Shown: positions 1 to 11,380 of the stretch, in pieces | Position numbering within the stretch: the stretch's first letter is position 1 | Layout: every line of letters begins with the position of its first letter | NCBI GenBank assembly: GCA_907163375.1 | Contig: CAJQUW010003024.1 | Coordinates: 1 to 64,000, forward strand | Direction of reading: 5' to 3' | DNA length: 64,000 bases | Source: Prostheceraeus crozeri | Lineage: Eukaryota; Platyhelminthes; Polycladida; Euryleptidae | Made by a program: the position numbers and the translations under genes | Notes under the pieces: model-generated | The model's input: the letters and a program-made list of their open reading frames with translations, nothing else | Databases searched by the model: none | What the model was told of the DNA's origin: nothing

Positions 1-2042
1 TATCAATCGCTTGTGCTAATGTTCCATTACAAGCCCACTTCTTCTGATAATTATCTAATAACTTGCATTATTTACCTAATTTGTAGTAATATTTGGTATG
101 TAAGCCCATGAAGTTGTTAAAGAACGCATTTCATTGTAACTCCACCAGGTCTAGCAATAATTCTCTCAAATTGTTCGACTCAAGTAGGCAATGATAACTG
201 TCGTATTAATGTCTTTTTAGACTGACATCGAAATACATGTAGACCTATGTTTGAGAGTTAATTTCTGGCCAAGCAGGATATGTGATAATGTTTTTTGACT
301 ACAATTCATTCCGGACTAGAATAATCTATTCATTAAAACTGTGCCCAGTTATCTGCACAAACTCTTGCTTTGCCAATAATATTGAACTGTTGTGGCCAAT
401 GGCCCACAGTAAAGCGATGGAAAATGAATGTCAGTGAAGTATTCGCAACTTCTAATGCAGTCAAATGTGCTACGTCGGAGAGGTAATGAGAAAAGGGAAG
501 GTATACAAAAATGTGCGTGAAATGATATATTCGGCTAATTTAGGGATGCCTATTCTAGAAAATTGAAGAAAGTTTGAAGACCATATGAAATTGTCTTGTT
601 GCAATTTTGTGAAATAGTACTTGGGCTTCTGTTGTATTGCTGATTCAGTCGTATGCTTCATTTTTGCAATCGAGATTGTCCGACCAGAGATATTTTCGAT
701 GTAAATATTTGTTTTTATTAAGATTGTTTTATTTCTAAGCTTTATATGCATACTTGTTTTGACAGTAAATATATATCTTGCTATTTCCGCTCGCAATAAG
801 ATTAGAACGAGCATAATGTTAGCTATTATATGCTCCTCCGAAAGTTTGTGCGTTCATTTTAACATTTTCATTTTGAATACAGATGGAGAACGTCCGTTGC
901 ACAGACTGCTTTGAATCTAACCCATCTGGAAGAATATTTTTTATATACATATATTTCATTTTTTGGTAATGGAGATTGCCCGATCAAACAACTTTTGTTG
1001 TAAATATTTGTTTTGTATCACTACGCTTACAATGCTTCGTTTTCTGTCAACAAATATCACATGCTTCATTATGTTTTGAATATGCAGGTATCGAAGATTT
1101 CTTATTTCATTTTTCGTCATGATGCGTCACTATATGAAATGAATTTAGTCGCAATTAGTGGAATGGTAGTGTAAATTGCAATTATTTTTGTACAATGTCT
1201 TGTAATTGAATTTTTGAGGGTCTTCTCTTGCCGAAATACCATCTATCTCATCATATTAGTGAATAAAGGGTTTATGAATGTTTGTGAAAGTCTGTCAAGT
1301 TTGCCTCCAGCCGTACGAACCCAGATTCAGTGACGTTTGATAATTGCTGCATTACCTTGTTTCTTTAGCTCAATAGATGATATACATTCTACATGTATAA
1401 ACTATATCTAATCATTCATTTCTAATTCTCTCGATATCAGAGGTGCGGCGCTTATTAAAAATTTGACCTCTCAGCTGCGACGCTCATCAGAGAGGTGCGT
1501 CGTTTATTAGAGGAAATACGTTGTTCGATAAGTTAGAATCAGGCGTGCAGTTTATCGATTAAATTTCAATCTCGATAAATACCACACCGCAAAGGAAATT
1601 GCAAAAATCCATAATCTGAAAATACATGAACGGGATGGGACCTCTTAGTAGCCACAACCAAGACCGACAGCATTTAGTAGCCGTGGCTCTATGCAGTCTT
1701 TTATCATTGCTATTGTTGTATTATGTTGTCATTCTACTACTCCTATTTGTGAACGATCATTAGTAAACATGATTTGTGCAATTTATACCGGATTTGATTA
1801 GACTCTGAAAGACCTAAAGTTTTGCATATTTTTTCTATGTGAGGACTGCCCACATTCTTGACAGTAGCCTTCAAGTGTTTTGAGAAATCTTGCAATTGAA
1901 ATTGATAGAGAAATTATTCTCTACTTGTAGTACCTGCACATTCTGCATCATTTGTACATGAATGAATTTCTCATATTCAATAATTTGATACAACAGAGCT
2001 CTCTTATTCAAAGGATTAATAGAATTGTTTTCGTTTTTGCAG
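1..2042. other. A+T-rich non-coding sequence, probably intron or intergenic
   Basis: No coding region can be supported here. The frames at 470-814 (-) and 1871-2131 (-) have low-complexity, isoleucine- and phenylalanine-rich translations without a recognisable motif. The stretch ends in a plausible 3' splice site (tttttgcag) directly before the exon at 2043, so at least its right part is probably intron of the host-like gene. Confidence 0.5.
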
Positions 2043-2108
2043 ATGTTCCAAAGAAAGAATCTGCGACTCAGTGTTCTCTGCCTCCTCCGCCCAGACCCGT
2101 GGTTCCTA
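2043..2108 (+). CDS. Internal exon of a host-like gene, proline-rich
   Basis: A 66-nt internal exon is inferred from a pyrimidine-rich acceptor ending in gcag just before 2043 and a strong donor, gtaagt, at 2109. The frame that leaves a phase-1 3' end reads VPKKESATQCSLPPPPRPVV, a charged stretch followed by a proline-rich segment of the kind bound by SH3 or WW domains. The single leftover base joins in frame to the exon at 3558, which also requires phase 1, and this agreement is the main support. Upstream exons are not identifiable in the window. Function is unknown. It could still be a chance pair of splice signals, but the composition differs clearly from the flanking A+T-rich DNA. Confidence 0.55.
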
Positions 2109-3557
2109 GTAAGTTCTAACTGAACATCCAATTAATAAATTCGTTATGAAAATTTTGCCGTGGAATAACGCAGTTCCCGTGAGATTCTTTACATCTTCTT
2201 TAGTTAAATAATTAAAGCTCAGACAGAACAACAGAAAGAAACAGAGTTGTTGTGGTCTCAATGAAAGGACACTAAGAAGTTGTTCATTCATGTTATCGAG
2301 AACAAATGATATCGACGACTGAATTTACACATTTAGATTTCATTGTTGGCTTAATTATGATGGATAATCAGGTCAATTATGTTTCAATTTTTGTTTCAAA
2401 GCACCGGCAGTATATTTATTTTCACATCTTATACATTGATGCAAACAGATATTAGAAAAGTAGCAACACGTTCATGGTTTTGCTTACTTGAAAATAGACA
2501 AATTTGCAGATTTGTTGAGAATGTTAATTTAAAACCTCGAAAATGAGCCTCTTTCGCATCTTGATCTCCTTGAGTGTCTACACAACCGAATTCTATGCAT
2601 GGTCTTTTTTTAATTTTGCGAAATAATTCGGCATAAGCAAAATCAGCTAGATTAAAGGGAACCCTTTCGGATGGTCAATGGCCATCATAGTCATACCTCA
2701 AGGAAATTTGGAGTCCCTGCAACAGGGACTTCGCTTTTCAAAGAAATAAGTTGCCTTTCCTTATTTGGAAATTGATGAACAGAACATTATTTGTCCGCTT
2801 TGCAGTGATTGAAAAACTTATGTTCCGTTTGAATTTTTCGTGAAAAGAGTAATTATCAAGATTTTCAATTAAATGAATTTTGAAGCTTCGAAAATGAACC
2901 TCTTGAGTCTTCTATTCCTTCATAGGAATTTATAAGTAATTTCGTTAAATAGACTGATGTTATTGATATTGCATTCTAATGCATTTTAAAGATTTTCTTA
3001 ATACGAGACGATTAAAAATGCGAAAAAATATAAAAAATTATAAATACGAGCAAATTATCTAATTAGGACGATAGATCTGCAAATATCAAATTTCCAAAAC
3101 GCCGATCATTGAAATGTTGATCAAAACCTTCAATTTGCAAACTTCTTCACATTGCCTTTCTAGATTGAATTTCTAAACTTAGTTCGTGTTTAAAAAACAT
3201 TCTATACAGAGTCGTCCTTCATGGGAAAGGAACATCAACGAAATGAATTTTTATCAAATTATTTTTGATATTTTAAAGACTTCTGTCATTTCATTTTCCT
3301 AATCTGACGACAGCTGCGGAGAATGGCTGAAATAAATCTAAAATATCAAATTTGTTTCAAATCTTTCCAAAACATCGCTTGTTATTTTATAATTGAATTT
3401 TATTTTTGAGAATTTTATAAAAATGTTGTCAAATTCAAACAACTTTGTGAAAATTAAAAAACTTTTTTCTTCTAATGTTTCCATGAACAGAACCTTCAAC
3501 TGAATTATTCCAAACAAATTCTTGGCGTCAAATTCATTCATTTTCTCTTCTTTGCAG
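2109..3557 (+). other. Intron of the host-like gene
   Basis: This 1,449-bp stretch begins gtaagt and ends with a pyrimidine tract plus cag. It is A+T-rich, contains no open frame with recognisable content, and I see no mobile element in it. It is phase 1, matching both flanking exons. Confidence 0.55.
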
Positions 3558-3901
3558 TTCAGTTCTATCTGTCTGACTGGACGCTTACATTGGGACACGG
3601 ATTCCACGTCCTCCACCTCCGGAGACCGCCAACTGTCGGAGAACTGCGGAATGTTCTCCAAGAAAAGTTGAAGAAACCTCCGCAGCAGTGGAAGATGTAT
3701 CGATGGACATCGGTCTCCGAAGATGGAGAAAAACTGTTCGAAGTGGCGGAGAAGGATAGAGGACACTTCTCCTTCTTCACAACCGCAGAGGGACAGGAGA
3801 AGGATTGGAAGGATCGCAAACAGGAATTCCTTGAAGACGACGACGAAGTCTTTATAATTCCTGAAAATCGCTGTCCGTTCCTCTACATCCATCCTCGCTA
3901 A
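3558..3901 (+). CDS. Terminal exon of a host-like gene, possible ubiquitin-like fold
   Basis: The exon follows a good acceptor (ctcttctttgcag) and stays open for about 113 codons to TAA at 3899. The protein starts QFYLSDWTLTLG, continues GFHVLHLRRPPTVGELRNVL, and ends in an acidic stretch and FLYIHPR. The alternation of short hydrophobic strands with a helix-like TVGELRNVLQEKL segment resembles a ubiquitin-like beta-grasp, but that is inference from pattern only and I do not recognise the family. There is no in-frame ATG near the exon start, so it cannot be a single-exon gene; the phase matches the exon at 2043. AATAAA signals follow at 3956 and 3997. G+C content is visibly higher than in the surroundings, and the reading frame has no stop or shift, so this is probably a live gene. 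Confidence 0.65.
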
Positions 3902-3955
3902 GAACTCAATGACTTCAAATTCATTTTCATATTTGACATTTTCTGATAAATTTTC

Positions 3956-4002
3956 AATAAAAATCACTTTTGGTTTCTTTTCGTTTTTAATTTGCAAATA
4001 AA
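3956..4002 (+). promoter_or_regulatory. Two poly(A) signals
   Basis: Canonical AATAAA hexamers at 3956-3961 and 3997-4002 lie 55 and 96 bases after the stop codon of the terminal exon, which fits a short 3' UTR. Confidence 0.6.
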
Positions 4003-4490
4003 ATGACCTTCGAGAATATTCCTGAATGAAAAGATGAAGAAATTATTTTCCATTTACTTTCCGTTCATTTCTTTCCATTCAATTGTCCATCACATAAATT
4101 GATGAGAAAAGACTTCTTCTGTTCTTCAAATTTGATCATTTTCCATCACAGCCTCAACTTCACAAACAAACCTTTCACAAAGTGCATTCACAGTGAAAAC
4201 ACGCAGGTGGAATGATATCAAACTGCCAGATTTTGATTATCAATGAAAATTTCAAATTCAAAATGAAATTCATAGCGCACAGCACGTCAGGGTATGAAAG
4301 TATTTCGTGTCATTATAAGGAGCATAGACATCTAATAGAATCTATAGAAATCTATGTCTTCTGATGCAAAGTGGCAATGCCGGATAAAATGTTAAATGAG
4401 TAGAAGTTCCGTAGACTCGAAAGTAATTGATGATTTCAAATACCTCGCCTAATCAAAAGAATTGATGCATCATATCATTTTACGCTGTAC
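4003..4490. other. Non-coding gap between host-like gene and PLE1
   Basis: A+T-rich sequence with no supported gene. It contains direct and inverted fragments such as atctatagaaatctatg but nothing I can classify. Confidence 0.4.
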
Positions 4491-4693
4491 GACCAAAAAA
4501 TTAAAAGATTGAAAAACACTTGATTCATTGTCGATCGATTTCATATCGTTTATTGATACATCATCATGGCATCAATTCAAATCAGCAAAATGAGGTTTAT
4601 ATACAAATTAAAATGATCAAGTAAACACAGTTAAGAACAGCTAAAATGAAATTTACAATAGAATGGAATGGAGAGGTATTTGCGCATTTACAA

Positions 4694-5110
4694 TTACCTG
4701 TGTAGTATGAAGATATGCAACGGAACAGAAGAATCGCATTCGTTCAATAAATTATCAGTTTCATGCATTTTAATCAATATAGATTCAGCTATGCGAGTGT
4801 GTTTAGTACGGCAGACAATAGAAAATTCATTGGCTGCCGCTTTATGAATGTGCTTTGTAATTTCAGAATCTTGCGGTCTGCCTTTGATATGCTCATCAAT
4901 ACAAGTAATCAGGTGCCTACGAGTCTCACCAAGGTATGAGTAGCAACTGTCGCATTGCCCACATTTGAATTTGTAAACTAAATTAGAGATGAGACTCGTA
5001 GGCACCGGATCTTTGTTGGGAAAGATACGGTTAACGACATGAACACTTTTCAATGTCTCCTTTCTTTTTCTTTCACGTAAGGCAGCTTCCAAAAGGTGTA
5101 AGAAATATTC
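4694..5110 (-). pseudogene. PLE GIY-YIG endonuclease fragment
   Basis: The frame encodes the C-terminal endonuclease of PLE1. The sequence YKFKCGQCDSCYSYLGETRR has the paired cysteines and Y-x-GET core seen in PLE GIY-YIG domains, followed by HLITCIDEHIKGR with the conserved helix and EH. Downstream are the usual helix with RIAESILI and an acidic/polar C-terminus. The domain nicks the target and primes reverse transcription in this class. The frame follows the RT on the same strand but out of frame, so the polyprotein is broken. The same region occurs inverted and decayed at 30855-31150 and 32515-32812. Confidence 0.78.
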
Positions 5111-5280
5111 AAATTCGAATTTTGACCAGAGTTTTGCGAAATAGCATTGTCAACTTTTAATTTGTTTGATCTTGTTGATGAAATTTTGATTGCAGTCATT
5201 TTGCATAAATATCGACAGAATTTTTTCGAATGATTTTTCATAAAAATGATTATTACTACAAAGATGCTTGGCACGATAAA

Positions 5281-5826
5281 TCAAAGCCCTGATGGCAGCA
5301 GTTTTGTACCTGAACGGGGAGAAAGCCTCCTTCGGTGTATAGACACCTGTGTTAGTCGACTTACTGCCCACTCAGTTCCAAAACCATCATCAAGCTTGTG
5401 CACAACAACATCTAAAAAGCTTGGTTTTTTATCAATCTCAGTGTCCATTGTGAACTGAATATTCTTGTGATGAGTATTTAGATATTTCAAAAAGTTAGAA
5501 GCTTCATCTTCATTTTTGAAGATGGCAAAAACATCATCAACGTAACGGCGGTAGTACAAAGGAGCACGATCACATTTGCTCTCTATCATATTCATGGCAA
5601 ACATGGCAAGAGTAGGAGCCAATTTTGAGGCCATAGCGACTCCATCATGTTGAGTGTACAACTTTCCGTTAAATTGAAACAGAACATCTTTGCAGGCTAG
5701 ATTCAATAATGTTTCCAAGGTGATGCGGCTGATAGGAAAATTGCCGAAGTCAATCAAACCACTAATATGGTCTATCGTGTCTCTCAAAGGGACGTTAGTG
5801 ACAGCAAGAGCTTGCGGTTGAATTTT
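5281..5826 (-). pseudogene. PLE reverse transcriptase fragment (palm, YVDD box)
   Basis: Read from the right, the frame enters in the RT palm at a TNVPL motif (PLE 'SLFTNVPL'), passes through the NGKLYTQHDGVAMASKLAPT region and reaches YRRYVDDVFAIF, the catalytic YxDD box. It continues through KPSFLDVVVHKLDDGFGTEW, where PLE RTs typically have an FLD motif. The fingers are missing: the frame runs out at about 5826, where the sequence turns into the inverted copy. The continuation toward the endonuclease is shifted and interrupted between 5092 and 5281. It is dead as it stands. The family assignment is secure; the clade is not. Confidence 0.82.
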
Positions 5827-6123
5827 TTTGGAAATTTTGGAATTTTTTTTGGTTGAAAACTCTGGTCAAAATTCGAGTTTGAATATTTCTTACACCTTTT
5901 GGAAGCTGCCTTACGTGAAAGAAAAAGAAAAGGAGACATTGATGAAAACTTCATGTCGTCAACCGTGTCCTACCAGAAAACCACAAAGTACTACAGAGAG
6001 GTAATTGTAAATGCGCAATAACTTCTCCATTCCATTCCATTCTATTGTAAATTTCATTTCAGCTGTTCTTAACTGTGTTTGCTTGATCATTTTAATTTGT
6101 ATGTAAACCTCATTTTGCTGATT

Positions 6124-6190
6124 TGACTTGATGCCCTGATGATGTATCAATAAACGATACGAATTCGATCGACAATGAATCAAGTGTTTT
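6124..6190 (+). ncRNA. Hammerhead-like ribozyme motif in PLE1 terminus
   Basis: The sequence has CTGATGA at 6136-6142, a five-base stem GTATC/GATAC closing an A-rich loop, then GAA, followed by a short imperfect hairpin. ACTTGAT upstream pairs with ATCAAGT after it. This order matches a hammerhead core (CUGAUGA, stem II, GAA). The inverted copy near 4520-4580 has GAAA but CATGATGA in place of CTGATGA. PLE termini are known to carry hammerhead motifs. Weak points are the unpaired GCC between stem I and the core and a poorly formed stem III, so this copy may be inactive. Confidence 0.35.
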
Positions 6191-6215
6191 TCAATCTTTT
6201 AATTTTTGGTCATAC

Positions 6216-7141
6216 AGCGTACAATGCACTGATCATTGTAACAAAAATAACCTAATCATGGCTCAAGCAGTTAATAAGCCAATTCACTATTTGTATTCGT
6301 ATTCGGCAATTATTTTATTCGCATTTAATTGTGATTTCCATTTTATTTTTTTCTTTATTGAACCGTCAAATTACAATACTAGCTAGATTAAATCTTGAGT
6401 TCTGTTGAACTAATATTGCAATCAAAAGACCTGGAGATGACATGAAGTATCCAAATGAATCGTGTGTTTCAAAATTAAGAGCTACTCGTGATTAATGTAT
6501 TCTGCTAAGAGTCAATATATGTTGTTAAATATTTGTTACCTTGGCTTCTGTAACAGAAGAAGCGGATTGTTCCGCCCATTCGCATGAAAGAAGCAACACG
6601 CTGGCGATACAATTGCTTTTTTTATCGAATTTCTGCAATAAGTCGTTTAAACTCCAATTACTCGGATCGTCTCGAGGTCCTGCGACGGTACGGAACGTAG
6701 GATATTGTCGTAATTACATTGCATTTTGACAATCTTTACCAAGCTTCTGTGGGAAACACAAAATCTGGCACGAGCGAATCATAGTTAATTTTTGTCGTTG
6801 CCGACGTTTCGGACTTAGTCCTTTGTCAAGGCAATTCGGACGCTGTATTGTATGAGATATTCAATTGGCGTGCAGTCTCAGAGAAATCCCCACGTCGCAC
6901 GAAAGCAGAAGCGATCCACTGTCTGTCAATTATCACGTGCGTGACATCTTTAAGTGAAAAGCTGATATCATTCAGACAGTCATCACATTTGTAGTTGCGT
7001 TTATTGCGTTGAACTTAGTTTATAGCTCTTGATTTGACAAAGTTTTGACTGCTTTGTGAGAAATGATCGCATAGCCTAAACTCGAAATGAGATATTTTAT
7101 AAAGGAGGAAATTGATGAGTTAAGCTGAGAGCTGAGACTCA
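6216..7141. other. Non-coding stretch with a PLE-terminus-like motif
   Basis: No gene is supported. At 6800-6832 the sequence gccgacgtttcggacttagt, followed by cctttgtcaaggc, resembles the 'gacgtttcgg ... ctttgtcaagg' signature often found at PLE termini and is analogous to the cgaccggtttc ... ctttctcaagacc segment of PLE2. It is probably a solitary PLE end. The 62-residue frame at 6541 has no recognisable content. Confidence 0.35.
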
Positions 7142-7425
7142 CACTGTAAACTGTAGGGCACTAACTTAGGCACGAAGCCGAAATTTCGTGCCAGTTAGCG
7201 CCTATCTAGTGCCTTTCTAGTGCCTCGAGGCACCAGTAGGCGCCACTAGGCACCAATAGGCACCAAACTAAATGTTTGTCTATCCAATGAAATCGAAGGA
7301 AAAATCAATGGGCACGAACTCGGCAATATGAACGTCGTGCCTACTCGTGCCTTGTGTTGGTTAGAATTGATGCCTAAATTTCGTGTCTAATTCGAGCGAA
7401 ATTTTGTGCCCTAGAGTTTACAGTG
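7142..7425. mobile_element. Small TIR element, 284 bp
   Basis: The ends are inverted copies: CACTGTAAACTGTAGGGCAC at 7142 and, read on the other strand from 7425, CACTGTAAACTCTAGGGCAC. The interior is built of repeats of taggcaccaa type with palindromic relations (AGTGCC/GGCACT), so the whole unit can fold. It has no coding capacity. It shares the CACTGTAA start with the elements at 11381, 47938 and 62211, but its flanks are CA and GC, not the TA pair seen there, so the target duplication has decayed or differs. Confidence 0.6.
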
Positions 7426-7982
7426 GCAGCCAATCATCCAATCAAACGGCAAGATTGTAGTTTGCGTCGTCGATTTCAAACGTCAATCAAAACTATGCTG
7501 CGACTAACTCGACGTAGTCTGAACAGTCCTGAGACATGCTTGAGACCCACTAACTTCATCCGTTGTCGTTTGTGCGGGGCGGCCAAGGGTGGGCGGCTGA
7601 CCACGTTTGCTGAGAGATAGTGTGAACGGTCCTGAGGCAAGCTTATCTCAAGCGTCTGAGAGAAGCCTGTGAGACAAACTCCACGATCCTTGTCTCAAGT
7701 ATGAACAACCCGGAGACCTTCAACTGAGACAACGACCATTGTTTGAGCAAAAGTTGTATACATGTGCTTCAACTTTACTGAGAATTCCTTGTTGTCATTC
7801 AACTGGATTATGTATTCGGCGCTCATTCATTTCATATACATGTATACACGGAATAGTATTTTGTGTTCATGTGTTTGTCTTGGTTGCACAAGTCAATTCA
7901 GCTCAGTCTGAGTTAGTGATTCATTTGATGATATTTGCGAAATCCATGATACTTCTAAATATTTATGTTTTGCTTCTTTTTT
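7426..7982. other. Unassigned sequence
   Basis: No supported gene. 7560-7730 contains repeated words related to gagacaagctt and cctgagac in both orientations, suggesting a decayed repeat, but no boundaries can be set. Confidence 0.3.
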
Positions 7983-9055
7983 TCAAGTTTTGTTTCACAA
8001 AATTAAAACTGCCCTCCCTTTCTTTTTACGCCGAAGTTATATTTATTGATTTAAAAGAAATACGGATGAGACGGGTCGACCGGTTTCTGCACTCAGTGCC
8101 TTTCTCAAGACCCAACACTTAAAAACTTGCAATGGATCATGCATTACATTTAATACAAAGACATGATCACTCACATCAGTTCATCTTTCCGATTGATTTT
8201 AGGCTTCAATTTGCGTATCAATTCACTCTCAGCTAACAGAGTTTTTATTGGATTATTCTGAATATCTATGAATGACAAAGTGAAGGCATCTATGGAAGAA
8301 GTATTGGTGTGGTCAAAGTGTACCGAAGACATATGAACCGATAGAGCACTTTTACTATCTCTATTGTCAATGCTACGACAATGTTCTTGGAAACGATATC
8401 TAAAAGGACGGTTCGTAGAACCTATGTAGAAGTCACCACACAAAGAACACGTGAATTTATAAACAACATACCGTTTCTCACAAGCATGATCATTATTTAA
8501 AGATTCGCAGATTTTACAGCTTTAGTATTATAGCATTAGTAGAAGAATTAAGAGAATTGAACTTATTGGAAGTGCTTCGTATTTGTTTTCCAGGTTTTTG
8601 AACTATTCTAAAGGGAACGTCATATTTTTCACTAACTTATTTAGTTTTCTGTGTGTAGTGTCATTTATAAAATCCAGTTGTAGGATGCTATTTGTATTAT
8701 TTTCGTCCCTGCTATGTTGCTTAGATGCCTTCACTCTTCCATAGATGCCTTCACTTTGTCATTCATAGATATTCAGAATAATCCAATAAAAACTCGGTTA
8801 GCTGGGAGTGAATTGATACGCAAATTGAAGCCTAAAATCAATCGGAAAGATGAACTGATGTGAGTGATCATGTCTTCGTATTTAAATGTAATGCATAATC
8901 CATTGCAAGTTTTTAAGTGTTGGGTCTTGAGAAAGGCACTGAGTGCAGAAACCGGTCGACCCGTCTCATCTGTATTTCTTTTAAATCAATAAATATAACT
9001 TCGGCGTAAAAAGAAAGGGAGAGCAGTCTTATTTTTGTGAAACAAAACTTGAAAT
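7983..9055. mobile_element. PLE2, palindromic Penelope-like remnant
   Basis: 7983-8290 is matched in inverted orientation by about 8750-9052, with high identity including the shared segments gagacgggtcgaccggtttc and aacttaaaaacttgcaatgg in one arm or its complement. The space between holds the minus-strand GIY-YIG endonuclease fragment. As in PLE1, one 3' end is joined head-to-head to an inverted truncated copy. The cgaccggtttc...ctttctcaagac segment is a PLE end hallmark. The family differs from PLE1 in sequence. Confidence 0.72.
8171..8520 (-). pseudogene. PLE2 GIY-YIG endonuclease fragment
   Basis: Reading leftward from about 8520, the frame has CKIC...C followed by VVYKFTCSLCGDFYIGSTNR, then PFRYRFQEHCRSI, helix residues and AESELIRKLKPKINR at the end. 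This is the complete GIY-YIG fold of a PLE endonuclease: the Y-x-x-CxxC-x-x-YIGST core, the arginine helix with EH and the terminal leucine/lysine helix with ESELI. A TAA lies directly upstream of the first cysteines and the RT portion is absent, so only the C-terminal domain remains. The C-terminus (KPKINRKDELM) is also present in the inverted right arm. Confidence 0.78.
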
Positions 9056-10195
9056 GAAGAACCTCCCGTGTGCCACCATCAATTTTATTTATGTTTTGTT
9101 TCTTTTAAAAATCTGAATTTACGATGAATCAGATAGAAACATGATGAGCAATGTACAGACTACTTTGACTTGATTGATGAAATTAGTTATAGAGCATGGT
9201 CAGCTTCATCATGGTGCTCATGTTTTTTTACTGCCAAAATCGGGACCCTAAATTATCACTAGTAGAGAGAACATGAAAAACAACTGACTTGCACATAGCC
9301 TACATGTACATGTTCGTAAAGATAGGTAGTATATCAACTTAATGTCAATGCGTCGAATCGCGACCCGCATAAAATTACTATGGTAACAAGAACGAATCTT
9401 TTCCTTAGGATTTCGTCGGCTTAGTTCATTCCCACGGTGCATGCCGAATGAGACCATGTGTTGTCAATTGAGTTTTTCAAGAATGAAAGCGATGGTTTTG
9501 CGCTTGATAAATTTCATAAACGTTTGTGAAGATTTTTTTGCTGTGTGTTCTATAGTTTACGAGCATAGACAAGCATTTCAGAAGTTTTTGTTGTTTGATT
9601 TTATTTTCAATGCATGGTAACAGGTCCATGCCCAGTAGGCTCGAGGATTCCATGTTGACGAAAAGGACCAATATATAGGTGATTTAAGTTCAAAGGAAAT
9701 CAATTAATTGAAAAATTTCAAAATTATTCATTATATATAAGTAACAATTAGTGATGCAAATGGAAAATTTTCCGGAAAACTTTCCAATTTTTTTCAAAAT
9801 TTTCTGGAAAAATTTTGAAATTTATTTTTCGGTGAAAGATTATGTAATATCCCGAAAACTTCTCTATCATCCATAGAGTAGGTATATTAGGTAGAGTAAC
9901 TCCGCATTTATCAAATTTCCAATGTGTATACACTTTCGATTTTATTAAATGAACTCAAGGGAGATACAGGTGGTATTTTTGCCAAATGTGAGATATGCAA
10001 ATCTTTGCAGTTTTGCAGAAATTACAACGAAATTGAGTGATCATGATTGTAATGTAGAAGGAATGATGGTATCTCACAGATTCTCAGTGTCATGACAGCC
10101 TTGGAGAGTTAATGTTTGCGAACTTATCAATTCGATGGGTTCTTATGACTTTCATGCTCATCTCAAGAGTATTTTCTTAGGCGTGATCATATCAC
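9056..10195. other. Unassigned A+T-rich sequence
   Basis: No supported coding region or RNA gene. 9779-9840 is rich in ttttccggaaaa-type words, a local low-complexity palindromic stretch. The open frames at 9248, 9477 and 9748 (-) have no recognisable motif. Confidence 0.35.
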
Positions 10196-11380
10196 AGGCA
10201 ACTGCCACTGCACAGCAAAATCACATAATCAAAGACAATGACTTCAATTAACTTTTAAAGATATAAATTGGTCCACATCACTATTCAAATTCAAGAAATG
10301 AAGCATGAATTTAGTGAATCGCAAAATAATGCCGGTGAAAATTGAATTGAAAACTTGAAATTTCAACCAAGAAAGCACGAATGACATCGCGACTTTTTCA
10401 TGAAGACTTTCATTATAATACAACTCATGAAATTCCTTGTAAATTAGCTTAATTTCCTTTTAGTTCGGATGTCAATCAACAAATATTCATTCCTTTTGAT
10501 ATCCAACTTGTTTCATACTACTCATATAGGAGAGTCATCTCAGTAGTATATAAATTAGCAAAAATTTAGATTTTTCAAAACTGCTCAAGTAATGTTTTGG
10601 ACCACAGGAACGTTATCTACGCAAAAAACTGAATCCTTTTGATATAAAAATTTTCACTGTATACAGATACTTTTTTGAGTCGATAGTATCCCTACTCTAT
10701 GCAATCATCCCTGTATGTTAACTTTTGGAGCCAACTGCACCTTTTCCATGTCTATTTCAGATCTTTCTAAATGAATTTCAGACAAAAGATACATATCTGT
10801 CACAAGCTCAACTTTGAAAAGATCTTTAATTCAACTGGAGATCTCCAATTCATCTGGATCATATCTGAAATTCATTTGGGCAGATCTGAAATCGATTTGG
10901 AACTATCTGAACCATCTGAACTAGGAATGGAGGATGTATATCCTCAAACGAAGATATCGGACAATGCGCCAGAAGTTTAAAGATATCATAGATATTCTTT
11001 TACTCATCACAGATATCTTTATTTTCCAAATATCTCACGAGTTTACAGTCTTTATATCTTCCAATATGGTCGCTCATGAATGCTCCGTGGACTGTGCATG
11101 CTTACACTTCATCACATGTTCATCAACACATGGAGAATTTGCATCAGTATGATCACAGACATCGAACATCAAAGCATTAAGGTCTAGTTGTTAAGACCTA
11201 GTTGTTGATGCTAGATGCCTATGACTACGATCAACGCTGCATAATAAAGCTTAACTTTCAAGCTAACAATTAGCAAACTCCAAAATGAAGTACATTATTT
11301 TTACTCCAGATCTTTCACATTGCATGAAATTATATACCCCTATTGTAAAGCAAGATTCACGTTATCCCAAACGGTGTCTA

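Larger units (their letters stand above)
4495..6215 (-). mobile_element. PLE1, Penelope-like retroelement remnant with palindromic ends
   Basis: The minus strand carries the second half of a PLE polyprotein: reverse transcriptase (5281-5826) followed by a GIY-YIG endonuclease (4694-5110) and a 3' non-coding end near 4495. An inverted second copy of the 3' part follows on the other side: 5855-5945 is the reverse complement of 5050-5115 (endonuclease start), and 5985-6215 is the reverse complement of 4495-4690 (3' end). The element is therefore a head-to-head pair: a 5'-truncated body joined to a further truncated inverted copy. Inverted and partly tandem copies are a known habit of PLEs. The same family recurs at 30855-33000. 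Confidence 0.8.

Noticed and set aside
470-814. 114-residue minus frame
   Set aside because: Low-complexity, no motif, no splice or start context.
7142-7425. TA target duplication for the 284-bp TIR element
   Set aside because: Flanks are CA and GC; no TA or other matching pair could be found.
7739-8122. 127-residue + frame
   Set aside because: Its right part is the complement of the PLE2 terminus and the rest is hydrophobic low-complexity sequence.
10771-11152. Frames at 10771 and 10934, with a match in S copy B, as a conserved gene
   Set aside because: The conservation is that of the whole S repeat, and the DNA is dominated by palindromic gatctgaaat words; copy B has an insertion breaking the first frame.
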